NCBI GenBank assembly: GCA_910583545.1
Contig: CAJTXM010000013.1
Coordinates: 1-62,460 of the forward strand
DNA from: an uncultured Christensenella sp.
Lineage (GTDB): Bacteria; Bacillota; Clostridia; Christensenellales; Borkfalkiaceae
Direction: 5' to 3'
DNA: 62,460 nucleotides
Shown here: positions 35,543 through 45,302 of the stretch, piece by piece
How the letters are laid out: each line of letters starts with the position of its first letter
Numbering within the stretch: position 1 is the first letter of the stretch
The notes under the pieces: model-generated
Told to the model about the DNA's origin: nothing
What the model saw: only the letters and a program-made list of their open reading frames with translations
Database searches by the model: none
Translations under genes and position numbers: made by a program

Positions 35543-38515
35543 CTATTTGTGGTCTTTCCAGTAGCAGCAGTCTTTGTATTTTTTGCCCGAACCGCAGGGG
35601 CAGGGATCGTTTCTGCCGGCTTTGGTGTTCTTGCCGGCAACTTTGGGCTGAGCTTTACCGCCGACATTGGTTGCCAGATCTTCGGGAGGTTTGGGCGCGT
35701 CGCCTATCACGGGACCTGAGGTCTTGGGTGCAGACTCAGACTGCTGTTTTGCTTCTTCCTGAGCGCGCTCGGAGGCAATCTGTCTTGCCCTTTCCATAAC
35801 GGAAGGGTTAAGCGCGCCGGGCTGAGGCGCAGGTCTCATAGGCTGAACACGGACGATTCTGCCCTTCAAAAGGCGCGAAATAGTCGTGGTCTGGATACGG
35901 TCTATCATTTCCATAAACATATCGTAGCCTTCCTGCTTATAAGCAATTACGGGGTCCTGCTGTGCATAACCGCGAAGTCCTATGCCCTTTCTGAGCTGGT
36001 CCATTGCGTCGATATGGTCTATCCAGTTTCTGTCTACGGCGCGGAGAAGTTCGTTGCGCTCTATCTGATAATAGTCTACCTGACAGTTGGTTTCCGTTCT
36101 TATATTGACTATCTTCTGCTCGTACGCCTTGGTTACTTCCTTGGTGATTTTATCGATTGCGTACTGATAATCCCATTTTTCAAGCATTTCACGCGTGACG
36201 GTGAAAGTGCACTCGTCGGGATAAACTTTCTGTACAAGCGCTTCGTTTAAAGCGTTCTCGTCCCATTTTTCGGGCATTGCGTCGGTATTGACGGCTTCGC
36301 CGACTACTTTTGCAACGTAATCGGGGATAAATTTAAGCATCTGGTCGTGGATATTTTCGCCTTTCAAAACCTTCAAACGCTCGGCGTAAATGGTTTTACG
36401 CTGTTCGTTCATAACTTCGTCATATTGAAGGGTATGCTTTCTTATTCCGAAGTTTCTGCCCTCGATAGCACGCTGTGCGTTTTCGACACTGCGCGAAAGC
36501 ATTTTCGATTGCAGGCACTGGTCTTCCTCTATCTTGAAAATCTGATAGAGCTTTTTCATACTCTCACCGCCGAAACGCCTTGCAAGGTCGTCTTCAAGCG
36601 ATATAAAGAATATCGAAGCGCCCGGATCACCCTGACGACCGCTTCGGCCACGGAGCTGGTTGTCGATACGGCGCGATTCGTGCCTTTCGGTGCCTAAGAT
36701 GCAAAGTCCGCCTGCGGCGACGACCTTTTCTTTTTCAGCGTCGGTTTCGGCTTTGTAGTTTGAGTATAATTCAGCGTATCTTTCTCTTGCCCTGGTCTCT
36801 TCTTCGTTGAATTCCCTGTCGGCATAGGAAATAGCCGTTTCTATCATTTCGTGTTCGTAGCCCTCTTCGCGCATACGCTTTTTAGCGAGATATTCGGGGT
36901 TGCCGCCCAAAAGAATATCGGTTCCGCGTCCTGCCATATTCGTAGCTATCGTTACCGCGCCGAATCTGCCTGCCTGTGCGACAATTTCAGCCTCGCGCTC
37001 GTGGTTCTTTGCGTTGAGGATATTGTGCTTGATTCCGTTACGTCTCAAAAGTCTTGAAATTTCTTCCGACTTGTCGACGGTGACGGTACCTATAAGAATG
37101 GGCTGGCCTTTTTCGTGTCTTTCAATGACTTCGTTGACGATCGCCTTTTTCTTGCCCTCGACGGTCGAATAAATCATATCCGCATAATCAACACGCTGTA
37201 CCTTGCGGTTGGTGGGAATTTCGACGACGTCCAGAGAATAAATCGTTCTGAATTCATCCTCTTCCGTCTTTGCCGTACCCGTCATACCGGAAAGCTTGTT
37301 GTAAAGACGGAAATAGTTCTGGAAAGTGACGGTCGCGTGGGTCTTGTTCTCGTCCTTGACCTTGACCTTTTCCTTTGCTTCTATCGCCTGATGCAAACCG
37401 TCGGAATAGCGTCTGCCGTTTAAAACACGGCCCGTAAATTCGTCGACAATGAGAATTTCGCCGTCGTCGGACACGATATAGTCCTCATCACGCTTGAAAA
37501 GCTCGTGCGCTTTCAAAGCCTGCTGTATGTGGTGGTTGAGATCTGCGTTTTCGATATCGCCGAGGTTGGGGATATTGAAAAACCTTTCCGCCTTTTCGGC
37601 GCCCTTTTCGGTAATGGTAACGGACTTATCCTTTCTGTCGATGATATAGTCCCAGTTTTCCATTTCCTCCAAAATTTTGGTAAGCCTGTCCTGAGCTTCC
37701 TGCTCTTTTTCGTTTAATTCCTTTTTCTTCCTCGAAGGCGCCCTCTTTTCTGCGTCCTTCTTGTCGTCGTCAAAACCGCCCGAAAGGGTGCGGACAAATC
37801 TGTCGACCTGTTCGTAGAGAACGGAACTCTGTCCGCCTCTGCCCGAAATAATGAGGGGCGTTCTCGCCTCGTCTATGAGTATGGAGTCGACCTCGTCGAT
37901 TATACAGAAATTCAGTTCGCGCTGAACCATTGCAGGAATCGAAGTTTTTAAATTGTCTCTTAAATAGTCGAAGCCGAGCTCGTTGTTGGTTGCGTAGATT
38001 ATATCGCACTTGTACGCTTTCTGCTTTTCGTCGTCGTCCATTCCGGGAACGACTACGCCGACGGTCAAGCCCATAAATTTGTGGACTTTGCCCATCCACT
38101 CGGCGTCACGCTTTGCAAGGTAGTCGTTGACGGTTACGATATGCACGCCCTTGCCCGAAAGCGCGTTTAAATATGCCGGAAGGGTAGAAACAAGAGTTTT
38201 ACCTTCACCCGTCTTCATTTCCGCAATTCTGCCCTGATGCAGGCAGATACCGCCGACTATCTGAACGTGGAAGTGCTTCATTTTGAGTACGCGCCAGCTC
38301 GCCTCTCTCAAAGCCGCGAACGCGTCGAAAAGGATATCGTCAAGCGTTTCGCCCTGAGCAAGCCTGTCCTTCAAAACTTTTGTCTGTGCCTTTAATTCTT
38401 CGTCCGACATAGCCTGATATTTAGGCTCCAACTCTTCAACCTTAAAAGCGAGCTTGTTCAGCTTTTTAAGGCTTTTTCTGCTGTCCGAACCTAAGATATA
38501 TCTGATAAGTCCCAT
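35543..38515 (-). CDS. secA: Preprotein translocase ATPase SecA
   Basis: Motor of the Sec export pathway, acting at SecYEG. Walker A is in EMKTGEGKTLVSTLP; DEAD-like IIDEVDSILIDEARTPLIISG; NMAGRGTDILLGGNPE; the helical scaffold and wing follow; the C-terminal zinc finger is CPCGSGKKYKDCC. 990 residues, a long form with a Pro/Gln/Ala-rich linker before the zinc finger. No neighbouring export gene is present. Confidence 0.97.
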   Translation of the reverse strand: MGLIRYILGSDSRKSLKKLNKLAFKVEELEPKYQAMSDEELKAQTKVLKDRLAQGETLDDILFDAFAALREASWRVLKMKHFHVQIVGGICLHQGRIAEMKTGEGKTLVSTLPAYLNALSGKGVHIVTVNDYLAKRDAEWMGKVHKFMGLTVGVVVPGMDDDEKQKAYKCDIIYATNNELGFDYLRDNLKTSIPAMVQRELNFCIIDEVDSILIDEARTPLIISGRGGQSSVLYEQVDRFVRTLSGGFDDDKKDAEKRAPSRKKKELNEKEQEAQDRLTKILEEMENWDYIIDRKDKSVTITEKGAEKAERFFNIPNLGDIENADLNHHIQQALKAHELFKRDEDYIVSDDGEILIVDEFTGRVLNGRRYSDGLHQAIEAKEKVKVKDENKTHATVTFQNYFRLYNKLSGMTGTAKTEEDEFRTIYSLDVVEIPTNRKVQRVDYADMIYSTVEGKKKAIVNEVIERHEKGQPILIGTVTVDKSEEISRLLRRNGIKHNILNAKNHEREAEIVAQAGRFGAVTIATNMAGRGTDILLGGNPEYLAKKRMREEGYEHEMIETAISYADREFNEEETRARERYAELYSNYKAETDAEKEKVVAAGGLCILGTERHESRRIDNQLRGRSGRQGDPGASIFFISLEDDLARRFGGESMKKLYQIFKIEEDQCLQSKMLSRSVENAQRAIEGRNFGIRKHTLQYDEVMNEQRKTIYAERLKVLKGENIHDQMLKFIPDYVAKVVGEAVNTDAMPEKWDENALNEALVQKVYPDECTFTVTREMLEKWDYQYAIDKITKEVTKAYEQKIVNIRTETNCQVDYYQIERNELLRAVDRNWIDHIDAMDQLRKGIGLRGYAQQDPVIAYKQEGYDMFMEMIDRIQTTTISRLLKGRIVRVQPMRPAPQPGALNPSVMERARQIASERAQEEAKQQSESAPKTSGPVIGDAPKPPEDLATNVGGKAQPKVAGKNTKAGRNDPCPCGSGKKYKDCCYWKDHK

Positions 38516-38631
38516 ATTAACTCCGTTATCGATAGAGTATAATACTCTATAATATTTTCATTATATTTAATTGTACTATATTTTAAACAATAAGTAAAAT
38601 TGTTTTTCGGAAAAAAGAGGAAATTTTTAGT

Positions 38632-38666
38632 AAAAAAATAACGCAATGCCGTTAAGCATTGCGTTA
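38632..38666 (-). terminator. Terminator in the ftsY-secA gap, distal
   Basis: An 11-bp perfect stem (TAACGCAATGC/GCATTGCGTTA) followed on the minus strand by seven T's. It is the second terminator downstream of ftsY, so some transcript between the two may end here. Confidence 0.8.
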
Positions 38667-38841
38667 CCTCAAGCGCGCCATAAAAAAATTAAAATATATT
38701 CTTTTAAAAAAGAAATAAAACTATGAAAGAAGTGACTGATTACGTACGGCTTACTGCGACTTCGGATATAAATTTGAAGCAATCCGAAAAATCAATTTCG
38801 GGATGACCGAAACACGAACAGATTTTTTCGTTTTTTAACAT
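38667..38841 (-). other. Gene-free stretch between two minus-strand terminators
   Basis: No ORF with family resemblance and no tRNA-like fold was seen. It is AT-rich, with short inverted segments (TTCTTTTAAAAAAGAA; TTCGGATT/AATCCGAA). A small RNA ending at the 38632 terminator is possible but unsupported by a promoter. Confidence 0.25.
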
Positions 38842-38870
38842 AAAAAAGCGTCGTCCCCGAAGGAACGACG
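38842..38870 (-). terminator. Terminator of ftsY
   Basis: Minus-strand hairpin CGTCGTTCC..GGACGACG followed by six T's, about 115 bases past the ftsY stop. Confidence 0.75.
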
Positions 38871-38983
38871 TTATAGCAAACCGTTCCTTGGTTGCAACGC
38901 CAATTAAAATAACCCATTTGCGGTAAACAAAACGCTATTGTGGAACGGTATTGCTACCGCACTATTGTACGAAACTGAAATAT

Positions 38984-39880
38984 TTAAATCAAAGCTTCGA
39001 CGAAGTCTTCGGCGGAGAAGGTTTCCAAGTCTTCGAGCTTTTCGCCCGTGCCGACGAAAGCGACGGGAATTGCAAGCTCGTTGCAAAGAGATACGACAAA
39101 GCCGCCCTTTGCCGAGCTGTCAAGCTTGGTTAAAACTATGCCGTCGAGTTCTACCGCTTCGTCAAAGACTTCCGCCTGATTTACGGCGTTTCCGCCTGTG
39201 GTTGCGTCAAGAATTAAAAGCTTATAAAAATTAGAATTCGGGCACTCCCTTTCGACGACCCTTGACATCTTTTTAAGCTCTTCCATTAAGTTGGCTTTGA
39301 CGTGGAGTCTGCCTGCGGTGTCTATAATTACCACGTCGGTACCCTTTGCCTTTGCGGACGAGAGCGCGTCGAACACGACTGCGGAAGGGTCGCTCCCCTC
39401 TTCGTGCTTGACTATTCTGACCTTTGCCCTGTCTGCCCAGACGGTGAGCTGATCGGACGCAGCCGCACGGAAAGTATCCGCGGCAGCAACCACTACGCTC
39501 TTTTTCTGCGAGAGGAAATAGGAGGCAAGCTTTCCGACGGTAGTCGTCTTGCCGACGCCGTTTACGCCGACGAGCATAATTATTGCAGGGTACTTGATTT
39601 TAAGCTCTTCCGCTTCGGTAAGTTTTTCTTCCAGAATATCTTTCAATAAACCGGTTACAAATTCCTTGTCTTTGAGCTTTTCCTTTTTTGCTTCGGCTCT
39701 CAAATCGTCGACGATTTCTTCGGCAGTGGTCACGGAAATGTCCGCGCCGATAAGAATTTCTTCGAGTTCGTCGTAAAACTCACTGTCTATTTTATTTTTT
39801 GAAAACAGCGCGGAGAGAGCGCCCGAAAGCCCCTCCCGCGTCTTTTTCATTGCATTTTTTAATTTTGAAAAAAGTCCCAT
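38984..39880 (-). CDS. ftsY: Signal recognition particle receptor FtsY
   Basis: SRP-dependent GTPase that docks ribosomes at the membrane. 298 residues, essentially the NG domain alone: MGLFSKLKNAMKKTREGL, then G1 GVNGVGKTTTVGKLA, G2 DTFRAAASDQL, G3 DTAGR, G4 TKLD, and FVGTGEKLEDLETF at the end. The acidic A domain of E. coli FtsY is missing, as in many Firmicutes. It follows smc by 81 bases. Confidence 0.96.
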   Translation of the reverse strand: MGLFSKLKNAMKKTREGLSGALSALFSKNKIDSEFYDELEEILIGADISVTTAEEIVDDLRAEAKKEKLKDKEFVTGLLKDILEEKLTEAEELKIKYPAIIMLVGVNGVGKTTTVGKLASYFLSQKKSVVVAAADTFRAAASDQLTVWADRAKVRIVKHEEGSDPSAVVFDALSSAKAKGTDVVIIDTAGRLHVKANLMEELKKMSRVVERECPNSNFYKLLILDATTGGNAVNQAEVFDEAVELDGIVLTKLDSSAKGGFVVSLCNELAIPVAFVGTGEKLEDLETFSAEDFVEALI

Positions 39881-39961
39881 AAAACCTCATTCGTCTGCTT
39901 TTGCAGACACCTTGCCCTTGAAGGGAAGGCTAAAATATGGATTGCGACGCATATATGCGTT

Positions 39962-42900
39962 TTAGGAGATAGTATCTCCTCCCAACCTACTCTCAACCTC
40001 TGATAATTTAACTGAAACTATCTTCGAAACGCCCTTCTCTTCCATAGTTACACCGAAGAGAACGTCGGCATTTTCCATAGTGGGTTTTCTGTGGGTGATA
40101 ACGATAAACTGCGTGTCGGACGAAAATTTCTTTAAATATTTTGCGTATCTTGCGACGTTTGCCTCGTCGAGCGCGGCTTCGATTTCGTCGAGGACGCAGA
40201 AAGGCATAGGACGCATACGGATGATTGCAAAAAGAATTGCGATAGCCGTCAGCGCTCTTTCACCGCCCGAAAGAAGCGAAATTTTGGTGAGCTTTTTGCC
40301 GGGAGGGCAGGCGATAATTTCAACGCCCGCGTTCAGGGGATCGTCGCAGTCGGTGTAGTCGAGCTGTAATTCCGCTCTGCCGCCGCCGAACAGTTCTTTG
40401 AAAGTGTGTTTGAAGTTTTCGTTGATGGTATTGAAGCCGTCGTCGAAAATTTTCTGCATTTCCGCGCGTATCTCGTTGAGCGCGACGGTAAGGTCGGATA
40501 TGCCCTTTTCAAGGTCGTCTCTCTCCACCGTCATCTGCTCGTAGCGCGCGTTGAGCTCGTCGTATTCTTCAACCGCGTTGTGGTTGACGGGGCCGAGCAT
40601 TGTAATAGCCCTTTTGAGGTTTGCAATAGTCTGTCCTGCCGAAGCGGTATCGTAATTTTCTTCCTTTTCTTTAAGACAGCCGTCATAGTCCTCGCCGTAC
40701 TCTTCGGAAATACGGGTCTGCAGATATTCGAGATCGCTGTCAATTTTCTGCAAAGCTAAGGCAAGCATACTCTGTTCTTTGGTGAGTTCTTCCTTTTCTT
40801 TATATGCGGAAAGTCTTTCGCTGTCGTAGTGCATTATGCGCCTGTTCAGCTCTTCCTTGCGTTCGCGGACTTCGTTTACCTGTCTGTTGAGATCGGATAC
40901 GACTTCCTGTTCCTCGGGTGAAAGCGCGGCTTTCTGCGCCTGAGAAGTGAAACTCTGCATTTCCGCCTCTATCTGCGGAATGCTCGCCTTAGTTTTTTCA
41001 AGGCGCTCGGAGAGGCTTTCCCTCTCGCTGTTGAGTCTTGCGACGTTTTCTTCGCCCGATTTTATAGCGCTTTCGAGCGAAGCGATCTCGACCATAATCG
41101 CGTTGAGTTTTTCGTTTAGTTCGTTTCTGAGATTGACGAGCCTGTCGTTTTCACCGCTCATATCGTCGATAGCCGAGGAAGCCTTGTCCGACTGCTCGGA
41201 TAAATCGTCCGCGCCCTTGCTTATGCCGGAATACTCGCTGTCAAGTCCCGAAAGTCTGTTTAAGAGTTCTTTCTGCGACTGACCGTAAGCGGCGTATTCG
41301 CTCTCCGCGTCCGTAACGGAAGCAAGGAGCGACGACTGCTTTTCGGAAAGTCCTGCAAGCTCCATTCTCGCGTCCTGCAACTTTTTGACGAGAATCTGCT
41401 GTTCGCCTGACGCTTCCGCTTTCTTCGAATCGAGCTCTTTGTGCTTTTCGTCCAGCTTTAAAAGCGACTGTTTCTTTGACTCTATGCTCTCTTCGATTTC
41501 CTGTATTCTTCTTTCGTTGGCGAGGAGGTTGCCTGCGATTTCTCTCTTGGAACCGCCCGTCATCGAACCCGAAGTGGAAATGACGTCGCCGTCCAGAGTT
41601 ACTATTTTGAACGCCCTCGGATAGCGTCTTGCGATAGCCGTAGCGTTTTGTATGTTGTCAACAATCAAAGTGTTGCCCAAAAGGTTGTGTATGACGTTTT
41701 CGAACTGTCTTTCGTATCTGACGAGGTTTATGGCAAAGCCTATAGCGCCCGTATCTTTTACCGCAGATTTGATTTCGTCGTTTTCGAACCTCGGACGGAG
41801 CGCGTCAACGGGCAGGAAAGTAACCTGACCCGAACGCGTGCGCTTTAAGTACTCGATAAGGTCTTTCGCGTCGTCGCGCGTCTTTGTAATAACGTTCTGC
41901 ATCGCTCCGCCGAACGCCGTCTCTATTGCAACTTCATAGTCGCTGTCGCACCTGACGATATCGGCGATAAGTCCGCCGATTTTTTCGGAAAGATACAAGT
42001 CGTTTTTGGCGTTGCTTAAAAGCTTTTTGACCGAATAAGTATATCCGTCGAATCTGTCGCGGAGCGCGCGGCAAGTGGTTAAACTGTCGTTTAAACTTGC
42101 TATCTGAGCCTGCGTGTCGTAAGTTAAACGGATGAGCTGTTGAATTTTCTCTTCGGCTTCTCTCGTCTTGGCTTCCGCCTGCTCCAAAAGCGCGTTTTCG
42201 TTGCCTAAAAAGCCGTTCAGCGATTTACTGCGCTCGATGCAGTCTTCGTATTCCGCCTTAGCCGCATCCCTGCGGTCGTGGATTTTTTTCATTTCCGCGC
42301 CTATTTCGGAGAGCCTTTCTTTAAGAAGGTCTTTCTGAGCGGACAGCGAACCCATATTCTGGCGCATATCGGACAGATCCTTGAACGTGTCCATTACCTT
42401 TTTGCGGTGTTCGCCCGTCATATATTCGTAAGTTGCGATCTTCTCGGAAAGTTCCTCTATCTGGGCGCGGAAGCTGTCTCCGCTCTCTTTCAAAGAGTTT
42501 ATCCTCTGACCGTTTCTTTCGGCGTATGCGCCCGCACGGCGGATTTCCCTGTCGATATCGTCTATTCTCTTGGTCGAATAGACTACGTCCTCCTGCGCCG
42601 AGGCGAGCTTTGCTTTTACCGAGCGAGCCTTTTCGGTGAAGAGTTTACTCTCTCCGCTTCTGTGTTCGATATTAACCTCATAGCGGCGGAGCCGTTCGTT
42701 GAGATCCTGCAATTCCGCGTCCGCCGAATTTACTTCGTCACGGCGCGTCTGATACTCTGCAAGAAGTTTTTCGGAAAGCGCGGTTACTTCATCTATACGC
42801 TTTGCGATATTGAACGCCTTTGTATTGAGTTCTTCCTTTTCGCCTGCCGCGCTGTCGTGACGGGATATGTACAGGTTCATTTCGTGATGACGAAGCTGGG

Positions 42901-43561
42901 TATACAGTTCTCTGTATTTGAGCGCGTTTTCGGAAGCGCGTTTGAGCGGTCCTATCTGACGCTCTACCTCGTTGAGCCTCTGCATAAAGACGTAAAGATT
43001 TTCTTTCGAAGCGTTGAGCTTTCTCTCCGCGTCCGCCTTTCTGTCCTTGAACACGACTATGCCCGTGGCTTCCTCGAAAATCGAACGTCTGTCTTCGGGC
43101 TTGGCGTTCATTATCTGCTCTATTCTGCCCTGTCCGATAATCGAGTAGCCTTCCTTTGCCGCGCCGGCGCCGTGCAGAAGTCCCGTCAAAACCTTCATTC
43201 TCGAAGGCTGTTTGTTCAGGACGTATTCGCTGTCGCCGTTGCGGTAAAGACGGCGGGTCATTTCAACTTCGTCGCAGTCGATATCGAAAATTCTTTTCGT
43301 ATTGTCGAAAGTCAGCGTAACTTCGCAAAACGACATCTGACGCCTTGCCTCGGTTCCGCCGAAAATGACGTCGAGCATCTGAGAGCCGCGCATCATCTTT
43401 GCCGACTGTTCGCCGAGTACCCAGCGGATAGCGTCGGCGACGTTGGATTTACCGCAGCCGTTTGGTCCGACGATACAGGTCACTCCCTCGTTGAGAGGAA
43501 TGACCGTCTTGTCCGCGAATGATTTAAAACCGACTAATTGTATTTGTTTAAACTGGTTCAT
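39962..43561 (-). CDS. smc: Chromosome segregation ATPase SMC
   Basis: Condensin subunit that organises and separates chromosomes with ScpA and ScpB. 1199 residues: N-terminal Walker A GPNGCGKSN, two long coiled coils (about 170-500 and 670-1020), a hinge around 510-660 (GFAINLVRYERQFENVIHNLLG and SGSMTGGS), the ABC signature LLSGGERALTA and Walker B PFCVLDEIEAALDEAN. Its ATG overlaps the rnc stop (ATGA). Confidence 0.98.
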   Translation of the reverse strand: MNQFKQIQLVGFKSFADKTVIPLNEGVTCIVGPNGCGKSNVADAIRWVLGEQSAKMMRGSQMLDVIFGGTEARRQMSFCEVTLTFDNTKRIFDIDCDEVEMTRRLYRNGDSEYVLNKQPSRMKVLTGLLHGAGAAKEGYSIIGQGRIEQIMNAKPEDRRSIFEEATGIVVFKDRKADAERKLNASKENLYVFMQRLNEVERQIGPLKRASENALKYRELYTQLRHHEMNLYISRHDSAAGEKEELNTKAFNIAKRIDEVTALSEKLLAEYQTRRDEVNSADAELQDLNERLRRYEVNIEHRSGESKLFTEKARSVKAKLASAQEDVVYSTKRIDDIDREIRRAGAYAERNGQRINSLKESGDSFRAQIEELSEKIATYEYMTGEHRKKVMDTFKDLSDMRQNMGSLSAQKDLLKERLSEIGAEMKKIHDRRDAAKAEYEDCIERSKSLNGFLGNENALLEQAEAKTREAEEKIQQLIRLTYDTQAQIASLNDSLTTCRALRDRFDGYTYSVKKLLSNAKNDLYLSEKIGGLIADIVRCDSDYEVAIETAFGGAMQNVITKTRDDAKDLIEYLKRTRSGQVTFLPVDALRPRFENDEIKSAVKDTGAIGFAINLVRYERQFENVIHNLLGNTLIVDNIQNATAIARRYPRAFKIVTLDGDVISTSGSMTGGSKREIAGNLLANERRIQEIEESIESKKQSLLKLDEKHKELDSKKAEASGEQQILVKKLQDARMELAGLSEKQSSLLASVTDAESEYAAYGQSQKELLNRLSGLDSEYSGISKGADDLSEQSDKASSAIDDMSGENDRLVNLRNELNEKLNAIMVEIASLESAIKSGEENVARLNSERESLSERLEKTKASIPQIEAEMQSFTSQAQKAALSPEEQEVVSDLNRQVNEVRERKEELNRRIMHYDSERLSAYKEKEELTKEQSMLALALQKIDSDLEYLQTRISEEYGEDYDGCLKEKEENYDTASAGQTIANLKRAITMLGPVNHNAVEEYDELNARYEQMTVERDDLEKGISDLTVALNEIRAEMQKIFDDGFNTINENFKHTFKELFGGGRAELQLDYTDCDDPLNAGVEIIACPPGKKLTKISLLSGGERALTAIAILFAIIRMRPMPFCVLDEIEAALDEANVARYAKYLKKFSSDTQFIVITHRKPTMENADVLFGVTMEEKGVSKIVSVKLSEVESRLGGDTIS

Positions 43562-44196
43562 TTCTGTTTCCTGCCGTTATAATATGCGAGCGCCGATTTG
43601 GCGGTAAGCTGTTCAGCCTCTTTTACGCTGTCAGCCTGCGCTTCGAACGTCTTACCGAATATATTTAAAGTTACCTTGAAGATATGTCTTTGCGGAGTGC
43701 CTATATCCCTGCGGTTGTATTCGGGGACGGGCTGTCCCGATCCCTGCAAAAGTTCCTGCAACTCGCCTTTGTAATTTACTAAGGGCTTGTCCGCCGAAAA
43801 ATCGAGTGTGGAGAGAACGAACTTTTTCGCAGAGTCCATTCCGCCGTCGAGATATATAGCCGCCGTCACCGCCTCGTACGCGGACGGCACCGCTTTTTTG
43901 TTGAGATTGTCCTGTTTTCCGCGAATGAGAAATTTATCTAAACCGAGCCGTTCGGAAACGGGCGTAAGCGCGGCGTCGGAAACGAGCGTTTTGCGCATTT
44001 CGGTAAGTTCGCCCTCGCTGATCCCCTCTGAAAATATCCGCTCCGAAACTACAAATTCGAGTATCGCGTCGCCGAAAAATTCCAGAAGCTGATTGTTTTT
44101 ATCCGAAGCCGAAGCGAGCGTAAGCGCGCGCTTTAAAAGCTGTTTATCCTTAAACGTATAACCGAGACGCTTTTCGGCTTCCTCAAAATTATTCAT
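43558..44196 (-). CDS. rnc: Ribonuclease III
   Basis: Cleaves dsRNA in rRNA and mRNA processing. 212 residues: signature LLEFFGDAILEFVVSE (usually EFLGD), second acidic cluster AYEAVTAAIYLDGG, then the C-terminal dsRNA-binding domain (KGELQELLQGSGQPVPEY, ending TAKSALAYYNGRK). It overlaps plsX by eight bases and smc by four. The acpP gene often found before rnc is absent. Confidence 0.95.
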   Translation of the reverse strand: MNNFEEAEKRLGYTFKDKQLLKRALTLASASDKNNQLLEFFGDAILEFVVSERIFSEGISEGELTEMRKTLVSDAALTPVSERLGLDKFLIRGKQDNLNKKAVPSAYEAVTAAIYLDGGMDSAKKFVLSTLDFSADKPLVNYKGELQELLQGSGQPVPEYNRRDIGTPQRHIFKVTLNIFGKTFEAQADSVKEAEQLTAKSALAYYNGRKQK

Positions 44197-45220
44197 CGCT
44201 CACCGTGATTGCGTCGAGATTTGCCTTTTCGAGCAGGGCTTCGACTTTGGAAATAAGGTTGCCCCTATATACGTTGACGGCGTTGGCGATCGAGTTTGCT
44301 ATCGTTTCGCCCTTGGAAGTGCCGTGGCTCTTGATTACGGGTTTTTTAACGCCTAAAAGAAGCGCTCCTCCGACCTTGTCGAAGTCGAGCTGTGCGCGCA
44401 TACGCTTAATAGCTTTTCTTATAAACAGATAACCTATCTTCGAAGAAACGGACGAGGACAGCTCTCTTTTCATAATTCCGAGAACGAGCTTTCCGCAGCC
44501 CTCAATGGATTTGAGCGCGACGTTGCCGGAAAAGCCGTCGGCGACAACCACGTCGCAGTCGCCTATGGTAATATCCCTGCCCTCTACGTTGCCGGCAAAA
44601 TTTATGCCCGACATAGAAGACATTATCTTATACGTTTCCTGACGGAGCGGATCGCCCTTGTGTTCTTCGGTGCCGTTGTTTAAAAGTCCGACTTTGGGGT
44701 TTTCTATGCCGAAAGCCGCCGTAGCGTATGCCGAACCTAAAAGCGCGAACTGGCAGAGCATTACGCTCTTGCATTCGGCGTTTGCTCCGCAATCGGCAAG
44801 AAGGGTCACTCCTCCCCTCACATTCGGAATCGCAGGACAGAGCGCAGGGCGTTTGATTCCGCGTATTCTGCCTAAAATGAGCTGTCCGCCGACTATCGTT
44901 GCACCCGTAGAGCCTGCCGTGACGAGTCCGCAGATATCGTCCTGTTTTTTGAGCATCCAGTACGCCGTAATAAGCGAGGACTGTTTGCGCTTTACCGCCT
45001 CGGTAGGGATATCGTTCATAGAAACGACGTCGGGGCAGTCGACTATTTCGAGACGGGTTTTGTCGTAACTGTATTTTTTAAGCTCCGCCTCTATCTCGTT
45101 TTGTCTGCCTGTCAGAATAAGATACAGCTCTTTGTCTTTTGCAAGCGCAAGGACGGCGCCTTTGACGTTTGACGCAGGCGCGTTGTCTCCGCCCATAGCG
45201 TCCAATAAAATTTTGACCAT
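44189..45220 (-). CDS. plsX: Phosphate acyltransferase PlsX
   Basis: Makes acyl-phosphate from acyl-ACP for phospholipid synthesis with PlsY. Starts MVKILLDAMGGDNAP, with TAGSTGATIVGG, ALCPAIPNVRGG, LLADCGANAEC, LNNGTEEHKGDP and ADGFSGNVALKS, all typical. The ATG with AGGAA just upstream is chosen over an extension 22 codons longer without a site. 343 residues, normal. fapR, fabD and fabG genes that often flank it are not here. Confidence 0.95.
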   Translation of the reverse strand: MVKILLDAMGGDNAPASNVKGAVLALAKDKELYLILTGRQNEIEAELKKYSYDKTRLEIVDCPDVVSMNDIPTEAVKRKQSSLITAYWMLKKQDDICGLVTAGSTGATIVGGQLILGRIRGIKRPALCPAIPNVRGGVTLLADCGANAECKSVMLCQFALLGSAYATAAFGIENPKVGLLNNGTEEHKGDPLRQETYKIMSSMSGINFAGNVEGRDITIGDCDVVVADGFSGNVALKSIEGCGKLVLGIMKRELSSSVSSKIGYLFIRKAIKRMRAQLDFDKVGGALLLGVKKPVIKSHGTSKGETIANSIANAVNVYRGNLISKVEALLEKANLDAITVSDE

Positions 45221-45302
45221 AAATTTCCTGCAAGTGAATTTTTTCCACATAGCATTATAACACAGACCTTTTAAAAAGACAAACAAAACGGTTAATAAAT
45301 TT

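Noticed and set aside
38667..38960. tRNA or signal recognition particle RNA in the ftsY-secA gap
   Set aside because: No cloverleaf with TTCGA-type arm and no SRP GGAA-loop domain could be found.
42278..43522. Long plus-strand open frame of 414 codons
   Set aside because: It is opposite smc, which has every family motif; the frame has no ribosome site and an atypical composition. It is a shadow of the GC-ending codons of smc.
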